From Alphaproteobacteria bacterium (GTDB lineage: Bacteria; Myxococcota_A; UBA796; GCA-2862545), in NCBI GenBank assembly GCA_020632875.1, contig JACKET010000024.1:1-64000 (forward strand): a DNA stretch of 64,000 nucleotides. Direction: 5' to 3'. The position numbers and the translations under genes are program-made. The number at the start of each line of letters is the position of its first letter. Positions within the stretch are counted from its first letter, which is position 1. This document shows positions 8,889 through 16,514 of the stretch, piece by piece. Below the pieces are notes generated by a model. The model was given only the letters and a program-made list of their open reading frames with translations, did not search any database and was not told the origin of the DNA.

Positions 8889-9985
8889 CCCCCCTCCTTC
8901 CTCGCGACCGAGATCCACGCCGGCAGCTCGCCCCCGGCCGCGTGCGGAGGCCCGACGAGGCCCGTGGCACCGAGCTCCACGACCTCGTCCGCTCCGAGCG
9001 CCTTCAGCTCGCCCGCCGACCAGTAGTCCACACCGCTCGCGCTCCCCGCGGTCGGGCGCCCCGTCACCGTCCACACGCGCTCGATCGGGTACCCGGCATC
9101 CGGGTCGACCACCGAGACCCCCGCGATCTCGAGCGCGTACGACATGGTCGAGTCGAGGAAATCGGGCTGGTACAGCATGCTCGCCGTGCAGCGCGCATCC
9201 ATCGAGGCCGCCGGGACGGGGCTCCTCGAGGACGACCCGCGCGGATCGGGCCCGCGGCACGGCAGCCCCGCATTCGGGTTGGGCATCGGCGACACCGACG
9301 TCGAGCGGCCCTGGGTCTGCTGCACCCACTTCCCGTCGACCACGTCGACCCGGTGGAGCACCTCGACGGCGCCCATGCCGCGCACCGGCGAGGCCACGAG
9401 CAGCAGGGGCTCCTGGTACGATACCCACGTGTGCCCGCGGGGGTCGTCGTCCTTCGGGAAGTCCATGTGGAACGCGCCCGCGACCTGGCTCGTCAGCGTG
9501 TGGATGCCCGTGATCAGGCGCCGGCTGCGGACCGCGTCGCCGTCGAGCCCGTCGATGTCGGAGTACGGGACCTTGCCGCGCTTGTGGGCCTGGAGCTGGA
9601 GCACGGCGCCCTGGAGCGTCGCGGCGAGGTCGCGGATGGCCTGCTCTTCTTCACCGCCGGCCGCGGCTCTCGGGACGTGGACGCGGAGCGCGGCCTGCTC
9701 GATCGCGCACGCGACCTCGCGGAGGCGGCCCGAGCGGTCCTCCAGGCGGCAGTGCACGACCGCCTCGAGCTGCCACGCGCTCGCGCGGATCGGGGTCTTC
9801 TCGGTGCCGAGCGGGGTGACGGCCGGCGTGATCACCTCGGAGCGGACGAGCCAGCGCTTGTCGTCGAAGCGCGCGAACGGGCGCTGCCAGACGATGATCT
9901 CGTCCGACACGGTGCCGTCGGACACGGTGTCGTCGGCCCCGATGGTGTCGGCCGGTGCTGCCGCGGCGAGCGCGAGCCACCACAT
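8885..9985 (-). CDS. Secreted protein of unknown function
   Basis: The 366-residue protein has a short signal peptide (MWWLALAAAAPADT) and no transmembrane segment after it. No known domain was recognised. Residues 30-220 alternate beta-like stretches (WQLEAVVHCRLED, GHTWVSYQEPLLLVASPVRG), and the C-terminal half repeats a similar theme (CTASMLYQPDFLD, YPIERVWTVTG). It has only a few Cys, at least two of them in the middle (LPCRGP, ARCTAS). It is first in the operon with the TIGR02996 protein and the cupin. The 24 bp between its start and the GNAT gene are too short to hold a full promoter, so transcription may begin further upstream. Confidence 0.65.
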   Translation of the reverse strand: MWWLALAAAAPADTIGADDTVSDGTVSDEIIVWQRPFARFDDKRWLVRSEVITPAVTPLGTEKTPIRASAWQLEAVVHCRLEDRSGRLREVACAIEQAALRVHVPRAAAGGEEEQAIRDLAATLQGAVLQLQAHKRGKVPYSDIDGLDGDAVRSRRLITGIHTLTSQVAGAFHMDFPKDDDPRGHTWVSYQEPLLLVASPVRGMGAVEVLHRVDVVDGKWVQQTQGRSTSVSPMPNPNAGLPCRGPDPRGSSSRSPVPAASMDARCTASMLYQPDFLDSTMSYALEIAGVSVVDPDAGYPIERVWTVTGRPTAGSASGVDYWSAGELKALGADEVVELGATGLVGPPHAAGGELPAWISVARKEGG

Positions 9986-10009
9986 CCCGTGCCCCCTTCG
10001 CGGGGCATC

Positions 10010-10576
10010 CTACAGCGGTCGGTAGAGCAGGGTCATGCCGGCGCCGCCCGGATAGTGCCGGTCCTTCGTGACGAGGGGCACGAAGTCGAGCTTCTCGTAG
10101 AGACCCCGTGACCCCGCGCCCGCGACACAGTGGACGAACACCTGTGCACCGGGGCTCGCGGACTCCCGCGCCAGGGCGAGGCGCGCGAGCGCGATGGCCG
10201 TGCCGATCCCCTGTCGGCGGTGGCCCTCGCGCACGACGAGGGCCGTGAGCAGCCAGTCGTCCGGACCGACCGCCACGGTCAGTCCCGGCGGTGCCTCGAC
10301 CCGGAACGGGAGCTCGACCTCAAGGGAGGGGGCGAGCAGCGCCCGCGAGGACGGCTCGAGAGCTGCGAGCAGGGGATGGAGGGCTCGCACGTCGTCGTCC
10401 GCGATCCGGTCGATGCAGCCGAGGCCGACGATCTCCCCGCGGATCTCGGCCACCACGGCCTCGCCGCGGATCTGCCGGATGGCGCTGCGTGCCGTGCTGC
10501 CATGGCGGCGGAACGCGTGCTGATAGAGAGCGACCAGCGCGGGCCCGTCGCCGTGGCGCGGGAGCCGCAGGATCAC
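10010..10576 (-). CDS. GNAT-family N-acetyltransferase
   Basis: This 188-residue GCN5-related acetyltransferase would move an acetyl group from acetyl-CoA to an amine of unknown identity. The CoA-binding motif A is seen as VVREGHRRQGIGTAIALAR (the Q/RxxGxG/A signature). A C-terminal GSRGLYEKLDFVPLVTKDR matches the usual motif B. The GTG start overlaps the stop of the RNase H gene (GTGA), so the two are co-translated. The longer in-frame ORF to 13111 is read-through of opposite-frame GC-rich sequence and is not real. Confidence 0.86.
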   Translation of the reverse strand: MILRLPRHGDGPALVALYQHAFRRHGSTARSAIRQIRGEAVVAEIRGEIVGLGCIDRIADDDVRALHPLLAALEPSSRALLAPSLEVELPFRVEAPPGLTVAVGPDDWLLTALVVREGHRRQGIGTAIALARLALARESASPGAQVFVHCVAGAGSRGLYEKLDFVPLVTKDRHYPGGAGMTLLYRPL

Positions 10577-11544
10577 GTCGCGGCCCGGATCGTGAAGGGC
10601 GGCGCCTCCAGCCGCTTCGCGTCGGCGGGGTCGGCGCTCGCGAGCACCGCGTCGATCGCCTCGTTGCAGAGCTGGTCGGCGCGCTCGTTGCCCGGCTCGC
10701 CCGAGTGCCCGGGGACCCACGTGAAGACGACGTCGTGGCGGTCGAGCAGGCCGTCGAGCCGCTGGACGACGTCGAGGTTCACGGGCTCCTCGCCGTCGGC
10801 CTTGCGCCAGCCGCGGCGCTTCCAGCCGAATCGCCACTGCTCGCAGACCTGGATGGCGAACCGGCTGTCGGCGCGGATCTCGATGCGCGTCCTGCGCGTC
10901 AGGGCCGCGAGGGCCTCGGCGACGGCCGTGAGCTCCATGCGGTTGTTCGTCGCGACGCGCTCTCCGCCGCGCTTCAGCAGGGTCGAGCCGCTCGCGAGGT
11001 GCACCAGCACGAAGCCCCAGCCCGAGGGCCCCGGGTTCGTGCGGCTGCCGCCGTCCGTCCAGGCGACGACCTCGACGTCCCCGCGGACCGTCGCCTCGCC
11101 TCGGGAAGGCGGTTCCGCCGGGACCTCCATGCGCTCGGCGGCCTGCGTCGCGTGGAGCTTGCAGTCCTTGGCGTGCGGATCGCCCGTCCGGCGGGGCTGG
11201 TGGAGCCAGGTGACGGTGAGGCGATCGAGCTCGGCGGCGAGCCGGCGGACGAGGTCCACGCTCTCGATGCCCTTCTTCCGGAAGTCGATCGCGACCCACG
11301 CGGGAATCCAGTCCTGGGCGAGCCGGATGGTGGTCGCGTCCGTGGTGACGACCTCCACGGCCGCTCCGTCCTCGAGGGACTCCAGCCCCGCGACCACCGC
11401 CTGGAGCCGGAGCCGGTAGGCGGTCGCGTAGGCCTCGGTGCCGACGCCGTCCACGAAGGGCCCGCCGGGCCGGACGATCCGCCACGACCAGGCCCCGCGC
11501 GGCGGCTTGAACGAGACGGAGACGTGGAGCCGGTGGAGCGACAT
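10573..11544 (-). CDS. Tandem RNase H-fold protein with an active C-terminal RNase HI domain
   Basis: The 323-residue protein carries a C-terminal type-1 RNase H domain (residues ~158-300) that should cleave RNA in RNA-DNA hybrids. The acidic active site is intact: Asp in AWTDGGSRTNPGPSGWGF, Glu in NNRMELTAVAEAL, Asp in IRADSRFAIQVCEQW, and His and Asp in PGHSGEPGNERADQL. The N-terminal half looks like a second, decayed copy of the same fold: a beta hairpin with GAWSWRIVRPGG, the helix YRLRLQAVVAGLESL, then VEVVTTDATTIRLAQDWIPAW and a C-terminal His/Lys strand. It lacks the catalytic carboxylates. Duplicated RNase H of this kind is unusual. The gene is coupled to the GNAT gene. Confidence 0.87.
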   Translation of the reverse strand: MSLHRLHVSVSFKPPRGAWSWRIVRPGGPFVDGVGTEAYATAYRLRLQAVVAGLESLEDGAAVEVVTTDATTIRLAQDWIPAWVAIDFRKKGIESVDLVRRLAAELDRLTVTWLHQPRRTGDPHAKDCKLHATQAAERMEVPAEPPSRGEATVRGDVEVVAWTDGGSRTNPGPSGWGFVLVHLASGSTLLKRGGERVATNNRMELTAVAEALAALTRRTRIEIRADSRFAIQVCEQWRFGWKRRGWRKADGEEPVNLDVVQRLDGLLDRHDVVFTWVPGHSGEPGNERADQLCNEAIDAVLASADPADAKRLEAPPFTIRAAT

Positions 11545-11598
11545 GCGCGCAGTATCGCACGCGCCACAGGCGGTTCCGGAGCCGGCGCAGCGCCCGCG

Positions 11599-12942
11599 TC
11601 AGTCTCCGAAGAGCTCGCTCCGCACGACCTTCCGCAGCTCGTCCTCCGGGATCGCGCGGCCGAGCAGGCGCTCGAGCTCGGCGACCAGCTGGGCGCGCGT
11701 CTTGCCCGTGACGGCCTCGCGCTTCGCCCAGAACCGGGCCCACCAGTCCGGGGGCTCGGCCTTCCCGCGGCCCTCGTCGTCCCACTCGGTCGACCGGCCC
11801 GTCGACCCCATCACCAGGCTCCCGGAGGCCTTCGCGTCGGCGTAGATCGCGCGGATGGCCTCCGCGATCTCCGCGAGGTCGGCGGCGTTCACCACGCCAT
11901 TGCTGGTCGCTTTGTAGAGCTGCACGGTCACCCGGATTGGGAAGCGCGGGTCGCGCTCGATCGGGAGCCCGTCGATCTCGGTGAACGGGCCCTCCACGGC
12001 GCCGTGCCCGATGACCGCCTCCTCCACGTCGCTCGGCCGGAACAGGCCCGCGATCCCGGACGACCGTGGTGCGCAGGGCGCGGCTCCGGCGGCCTCGAAG
12101 CAGTCCTCGAACGCGAAGGCGCGCTCGGGCTGCTTCAGGGGGATCTGGATGAGCAGGACCTGGTTCAGCCCGGCGTCGCGGGCCTCTTCGAGGGTCTGGG
12201 GCGCGTCCGTGCCGTCTCCGCCGCGCTCGACGAAGTCCGAGAGGCGGGAGCCCGTGAAGCTGGCGCGCTGGCCGGCCTTGTTGTGGAACAGCCGCTGGCC
12301 CCAGACCGCGCCTTCGGCGAAGGCGTCGCGCTGGTTGTCGATGATCGTGGCGCTCGTGCCCTCCCGCGTGGCGAGGATCGCGAGCACCGCCGGGCAGCCC
12401 GGGTAGGACTGGTAGTTGAAGAGCACGGGGTTGAACCGCGCTTCTCCCTTCGCGGGCACCGGCAGGAAGCAGGCCTGCGCGCTGACGAGCACCTCGCGCT
12501 CGTCGGGACGGAGGAGCGAGCGCCCGTCTCCCGCCCAGCTCGAGGCGTCGGACAGGTGGGCCCGGAGGTCGGACAGGTAGTCGGCCAGCGAGACCCGCCG
12601 GAGCGCGCGGCCGGATTCGTTGCCGACGAGCAGGCCGACATCGGCGAGCGGGATGTCGGCGGTGTGGTCGGTGAAGTTCGGGTACCGGATGACGGGCATG
12701 CATCGGACCTTTCCGTCGTGCTCGACCTGGATCGTCATGTCGCTGATGTTCGGCCCGACGCACGAGCCCTGGAAGCGGCCGGTGTCCTCCCAGGTCACGC
12801 TGGTGACGTTCAGGCCGTGACGTGCGGCGAGCCCCTGCGCGACGGGGCTCCAGACCATCTGGCAGGTCTCGGAGATGGCGGCTTCGTAGGGGTCCTCGGG
12901 CTGCGTGGGGGAACGGCGGAACAGGCGGTCGAAAAAGCTCAT
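11599..12942 (-). CDS. Conserved protein of unknown function (447 aa)
   Basis: No family is recognised. The protein begins MSFFDRLFRRSP, an amphipathic and basic N-terminus that may touch membranes, and has no signal peptide. The body is mixed alpha/beta with several recognisable stretches (FNYQSYPGCPAVLAILATREGTSATIIDNQ; VLLIQIPLKQPERA). It ends in a helical tail (LVAELERLLGRAIPEDELRKVV). The middle contains a segment typical of globular enzymes (QRDAFAEGAVWGQRLFHNKAG), but no catalytic motif can be named. It is transcribed alone: 54 bp separate it from the RNase H start, and the upstream side is the dispersed repeat at 13037. The start is the ATG that avoids low-complexity sequence upstream. 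Confidence 0.6.
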   Translation of the reverse strand: MSFFDRLFRRSPTQPEDPYEAAISETCQMVWSPVAQGLAARHGLNVTSVTWEDTGRFQGSCVGPNISDMTIQVEHDGKVRCMPVIRYPNFTDHTADIPLADVGLLVGNESGRALRRVSLADYLSDLRAHLSDASSWAGDGRSLLRPDEREVLVSAQACFLPVPAKGEARFNPVLFNYQSYPGCPAVLAILATREGTSATIIDNQRDAFAEGAVWGQRLFHNKAGQRASFTGSRLSDFVERGGDGTDAPQTLEEARDAGLNQVLLIQIPLKQPERAFAFEDCFEAAGAAPCAPRSSGIAGLFRPSDVEEAVIGHGAVEGPFTEIDGLPIERDPRFPIRVTVQLYKATSNGVVNAADLAEIAEAIRAIYADAKASGSLVMGSTGRSTEWDDEGRGKAEPPDWWARFWAKREAVTGKTRAQLVAELERLLGRAIPEDELRKVVRSELFGD

Positions 12943-13036
12943 GGGTGCCTCCTTCGACCGCGCAACGAACGGCACCCCGGATTGGTGACATCGCTCGATG
13001 CAGATTTCCGTCCGCAGCCCCAGTCCCTCTGTCCCT

Positions 13037-13207
13037 GTCCATTTGGGGTCTGACCCGAATGGGACACCCGATTCTCCCGTGCTGGCCGGCGTTTCGAGGA
13101 GGCTCTGGCACGATCGGGACAGGCAGTCGTCATGGGCGATTCCGCCATTCTGTGCGAAGTACCGAGGCTCCTGTCTCCGCCACCGGAAATCTCGGCTCCG
13201 ACCTCCG
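13037..13207 (+). repeat. Dispersed ~170 bp repeat, copy A
   Basis: This intergenic element matches two others in the window (14564-14735 direct, 41588-41756 inverted). It opens with the palindrome GGGTCTGACCC and GGGACACCCGATTCTCCCGTG. A conserved GGCTCTGGCACGATCGGGAC follows, then about 60 bp of variable sequence and a conserved end with CACCGGAAATCTCGG. It is upstream of the 11599-12942 gene and beyond the end of the PcfJ-like gene. No ORF with coding character crosses it. Confidence 0.8.
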
Positions 13208-13238
13208 TCCCGCCTCCGTGGCGACCATGCCGCCCCGC

Positions 13239-14348
13239 CTACGCCGGCGCCCCCGCTACGGACCCCACCCAGATGCCCGCGTCCTCGGCCCACCGGAGCA
13301 CGACCTGCCACTCGACCGCGTCCAGCATGCGGTTCCCGCGACCCCGCGCCTGGACCAGCACGCCATCGCGGTCGACCTCGAGGGTCGCGCAGCGGCGACC
13401 GTCCCTACGCATCGTCCACAGCGAGGAGTGGCCGTTGCGCGCCCGCGATGCGTATGTCGCGACGCAGTGGTGGAGCACCCGGCCCTCCATGTAGAGCTCG
13501 AACACGGTCCGCATGGGGCGGATGAGCCACGCCGCCCCCTCCGCGTCCATCGTGGCCCTCGGCCATGGGGGCAAGGGGAGCCGTCGGTCGACCTCGGCCA
13601 GCGGTACGTACGCCAGCTGGGTGTGCCAGCGCGCGCAGTCCACGAGCATCCGACGCAGCGACTGGCGCCACGGCGGCGGCACGCCCGCGGCCCGCTGCGC
13701 ATCGAGGAAGTCCACCAGCGGCCCGAGCTCGCCGGGCTCCTCGGGCAGACCGACGCGCACGAGCCATGCCAGCGTGGCCTGCCACCACGGCTCCGCGGCG
13801 CCGAGGGTGCGCAGGCGCGTCTCGAGCACCGCGTCCACGAGCTCCGGCCCTCCGCCGAGCGCGTGGATCTGCGCCGTACGCACGGCTGCACCGAGGCTGT
13901 CGGCGCGAGGGAGCACGGTCAGCTCGTGGAGCATGCGGCGGGTGAGGCAGGTGGGCAGGGGCGATCCGCCGAGGTGCCCCGCATCCCCGAGGCGCGCGAT
14001 CAGCGCCACGGATTCGGCGCAGCCATCGATCGCGAGCGGCAGCAGCCACGGAGGCAGCGGATGCCGGACCCGCACGAGCAGATGGCGCACGAGCCCCTCG
14101 AGGCCGGGCTCGTTCCAGGCATCGGGCGCACGGAGCCACGGCATCCGGCCGAGCGCGGAGAAGAGCGCCGTGGCCCCGACGTGGTCGGGGTCCCGGAGGG
14201 CGACGGTGTAGAAGAGCATCCGCGCGCGGCGCCCGGCGGAACGGCCGAGCGCGCGCAGCGGACGCCAGCGGCACAGGAGCGCGTCGAGCCGGTCCTCTTC
14301 CGAGAGCCGGGCGGCGACGCTCCCGCCGAGACGGCTGGAGCGAGACAT
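13239..14348 (-). CDS. PcfJ-like domain protein
   Basis: The 369-residue protein ends in a PcfJ-like domain, recognised by GRVLHHCVATYASRARNGHSS with the conserved His-His-Cys-Val core, followed by ATLEVDRDGVLVQARGRGNR. PcfJ was named from a conjugative plasmid but the domain is widespread, often as single chromosomal genes; its biochemical role is unknown. The N-terminal 230 residues are helical and Arg/Leu-rich, with no named domain. There is no signal peptide. Copies A and B of the dispersed repeat lie on its two sides, 31 bp beyond its stop and 215 bp before its start. The gene and repeats may therefore have moved as a unit, though no transposase is present. Confidence 0.75.
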   Translation of the reverse strand: MSRSSRLGGSVAARLSEEDRLDALLCRWRPLRALGRSAGRRARMLFYTVALRDPDHVGATALFSALGRMPWLRAPDAWNEPGLEGLVRHLLVRVRHPLPPWLLPLAIDGCAESVALIARLGDAGHLGGSPLPTCLTRRMLHELTVLPRADSLGAAVRTAQIHALGGGPELVDAVLETRLRTLGAAEPWWQATLAWLVRVGLPEEPGELGPLVDFLDAQRAAGVPPPWRQSLRRMLVDCARWHTQLAYVPLAEVDRRLPLPPWPRATMDAEGAAWLIRPMRTVFELYMEGRVLHHCVATYASRARNGHSSLWTMRRDGRRCATLEVDRDGVLVQARGRGNRMLDAVEWQVVLRWAEDAGIWVGSVAGAPA

Positions 14349-14789
14349 GGGTGTCCTCCCCCGCGCAGGGCGGGTGGGAGATCAGGCGTGGAGACGGGGC
14401 CGACGACCGCGGATGCGGCCGGGCGCTCGCGTCAGCTGTGGCCCTGGAGGAATCGCTCCATCAACGGACACCTCTCGTTCCTCTTGGGGTAGCCGGTCCT
14501 CATCGACGCTGTCGAGCCTCCAGCACGAGACGAGCCGCGGAGAGGACCGTCGCGCCTCCGAGCGTCCATCTGGGGTCAGACCCGAAAGGGACACCCGGTT
14601 CTCTCGTGCTGGCGGGCGTTTCGGAGAGGCTCTGGCACGATCGGGACAGGCGGGCGCTCCTTGCGATCATGCCATTCGGTCGGATGTCCCTGTGTTCCTG
14701 TCTCCGGCACCGGAAATCTCCGCGCCGACCTCCCTTCCGGTGCGACGGACACCGTGTCGCGCGGACGGCGGGCGGTGTAGCATCCGACC
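14349..14789. other. 441 bp gene-free spacer between divergent genes
   Basis: The spacer separates the PcfJ-like gene from the GHKL module. Its left half (14349-14563) holds no recognised element apart from a short inverted repeat GGTCCTC / GAGGACC. Its right half is dispersed-repeat copy B. The promoter of the GHKL genes should lie in 14736-14789 or within the repeat, but no clear -35/-10 pair can be read. Confidence 0.6.
14564..14735 (+). repeat. Dispersed ~170 bp repeat, copy B
   Basis: This is the second copy, in the same orientation as copy A. It has the GGGTCAGACCC palindrome, GGCTCTGGCACGATCGGGAC, a variable middle, and CACCGGAAATCTCCGCGCCG at its end. It ends 54 bp before the GTG of the GHKL ATPase, so it could carry regulatory sequence for that operon. 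Confidence 0.8.
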
Positions 14790-16514
14790 GTGTCGACCGA
14801 ATCCTCCCACCTGGTCCAGCAGGCCCTCGGCAACCTCGTCAAGCAGTTCGCGAACCCGCTCGACTGCCTGCGCGAGCTCGTGCAGAACAGCATCGACGCG
14901 GGCACCCCGCGCATCGAGATCGAGCTGCGCTACAGCCCGAAGGAGCCCGGGCGCGGCGTGCTCGAGATCGCCGTCGCGGACTTCGGTCAAGGCATGGACG
15001 AGCACGTCATCGACACCCAGCTCACGCGGCTGTTCAGCTCAGCGAAAGAAGGCGATCTCGGCACCATCGGGAAGTTCGGCATCGGCTTCACGTCGGTGTT
15101 CGCGCTCGACCCGGCGCTGGTCCGCGTGCTGACCGGCAAGCACGGCGAGAACTGGGAGATCCTGTTCCACGCCGACCGCAGCTTCGAGCGCCGGAAGTGG
15201 GAAGGGCCCGTCCAGGGCACGTCGATCACGCTGTACAAGCGCGTGCGGCAGGGCGCCGTCGCCGACATCGTGAAGGATGCCCGCGCCACCCTGGTGCGCT
15301 GGTGCGAGCACGCCGAGACGCCCATCACGTTCCTCGACCTCACGGCCGAGGGCGTGCACGACGGCGAGGCGCCGTCCGAGGGCGGCGACGACGTGTTCGC
15401 GGCATTCGACGCGGGGCCGGTCGCCGAGACCCTGAACCGGCCGTTCGAGCTCGAAGACTGCGAGCTCCAGCTGCGCCTGGCCGACGGGGAGGTCGAGGCC
15501 GTCGTGGGCTACGCGCTCGAGCCGCGCTGGGCGTTCTTCAGCGGCGGGCTGACGCTGCTCCGCACGACCGACCCGGGGCACCTCGGCACGTACCAGAACC
15601 TCGTGCAGCACCTCTCGTTCAAGGTGCGGTCCCGGCGCATCGAGCACACCCTCACGCGCGACAACGTCATCCAGGACGAGGCCTGGCACGCCGCGATGGA
15701 GGTCGTCGTCAAGGCGGCGCGGAAGCTCCGCGAGCAGCTCGAGGCACGCACCGAGGCCGTCGCGCGCGACGGGGGCGACGTCCAGCAGTGGCATCACTTC
15801 CTGGCGCTCGACGCCCGCCACGAGGCCATCCCGTGGGGGCGCAAGCTGTTCGTCGATCTCGGCGGGCGGCCGCGCTGCCTCGACGAGGTCGCGCCGCTCG
15901 GGCCCTTCGGGCGGGAGGCCTGGCTCGCGTCCCCCGAGGGCGAAGAGCTCGGGTGGGCGCTGTGGCGGAAGGGCATCAAGGTCCTCCCGGGGCACGCGGC
16001 CACGCGCTCCCTGCTGCTCGAGGCGCTGCCCGCGCACCGCGTGCTCGACGCCGCGAAGTCCTACGTCGTGACGCGTCCCGTCCCGCTCGACTCCCTGATC
16101 GCGGCGCACCAGCAGGCGTTCCAGAGCGCCGCGAGCCACCTCGGCGTCGCGACGGGCAACGTGGTGCGGCTCGGCGTCTGCGAGGTCGAGGGCAGCGATC
16201 TCGCGCGCACGACGCTGTTCGTCGAGGGCCAGGCGCAGGAGGGCCTGATGCGCCGTCCCGAGCGGCACGGTGCGTGGGGCGCGGCGCGCCGGGCCTGGAT
16301 GCAGATGGCGGGCGCGTTCATGTTCCAGCGGTGGGTCGTGGTGAACGTCCGGCACCCGCACGTGGCGCGGCTCCTGTCGCTCGCCGACACCGATCCCGAC
16401 CTCGCCGGGCTCGCCATCGCGCAGGCCGTGATGGTCGAAGAGGGCGGCTACGACGAGTCGGCGTACGACTCCCTCGCGATCCGCGCCGCGCGCGACTGGT
16501 TGCGCGATGTCTGA
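14790..16514 (+). CDS. Hsp90-like GHKL ATPase (short HtpG-related protein)
   Basis: The 574-residue protein has an N-terminal GHKL (Hsp90/MutL/histidine-kinase type) ATP-binding domain. The N-box is CLRELVQNSIDAG, the G1 box DFGQGMDE and the G2 box GTIGKFGIGFTSVFAL; the lid loop RLFSSAKEGDLG lies between them. The GTS strand (VQGTSITLYK) closes the fold near residue 150. Downstream it does not follow HtpG closely: a middle domain is plausible to about residue 350 (YQNLVQHLSFKVRSRRIEHTL, with an Arg resembling the gamma-phosphate contact), then unrecognised sequence. It is shorter than HtpG (about 620 aa). Its stop overlaps the next gene by 8 bp, so the two products are probably partners. A chaperone-like or conflict-system role is inference. 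Confidence 0.85.
   Translation: MSTESSHLVQQALGNLVKQFANPLDCLRELVQNSIDAGTPRIEIELRYSPKEPGRGVLEIAVADFGQGMDEHVIDTQLTRLFSSAKEGDLGTIGKFGIGFTSVFALDPALVRVLTGKHGENWEILFHADRSFERRKWEGPVQGTSITLYKRVRQGAVADIVKDARATLVRWCEHAETPITFLDLTAEGVHDGEAPSEGGDDVFAAFDAGPVAETLNRPFELEDCELQLRLADGEVEAVVGYALEPRWAFFSGGLTLLRTTDPGHLGTYQNLVQHLSFKVRSRRIEHTLTRDNVIQDEAWHAAMEVVVKAARKLREQLEARTEAVARDGGDVQQWHHFLALDARHEAIPWGRKLFVDLGGRPRCLDEVAPLGPFGREAWLASPEGEELGWALWRKGIKVLPGHAATRSLLLEALPAHRVLDAAKSYVVTRPVPLDSLIAAHQQAFQSAASHLGVATGNVVRLGVCEVEGSDLARTTLFVEGQAQEGLMRRPERHGAWGAARRAWMQMAGAFMFQRWVVVNVRHPHVARLLSLADTDPDLAGLAIAQAVMVEEGGYDESAYDSLAIRAARDWLRDV

Noticed and set aside
10010..13111. A 1033-residue fusion of acetyltransferase with upstream sequence
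   Set aside because: The GTG at 10576 overlaps the RNase H stop and starts the GNAT fold; the upstream extension is antisense-type low-complexity sequence.
13100..13125. Sigma-54 promoter inside the dispersed repeat (TGGCACG)
   Set aside because: The -24-like half is present in all copies, but the GC of the -12 box is not at the required spacing.
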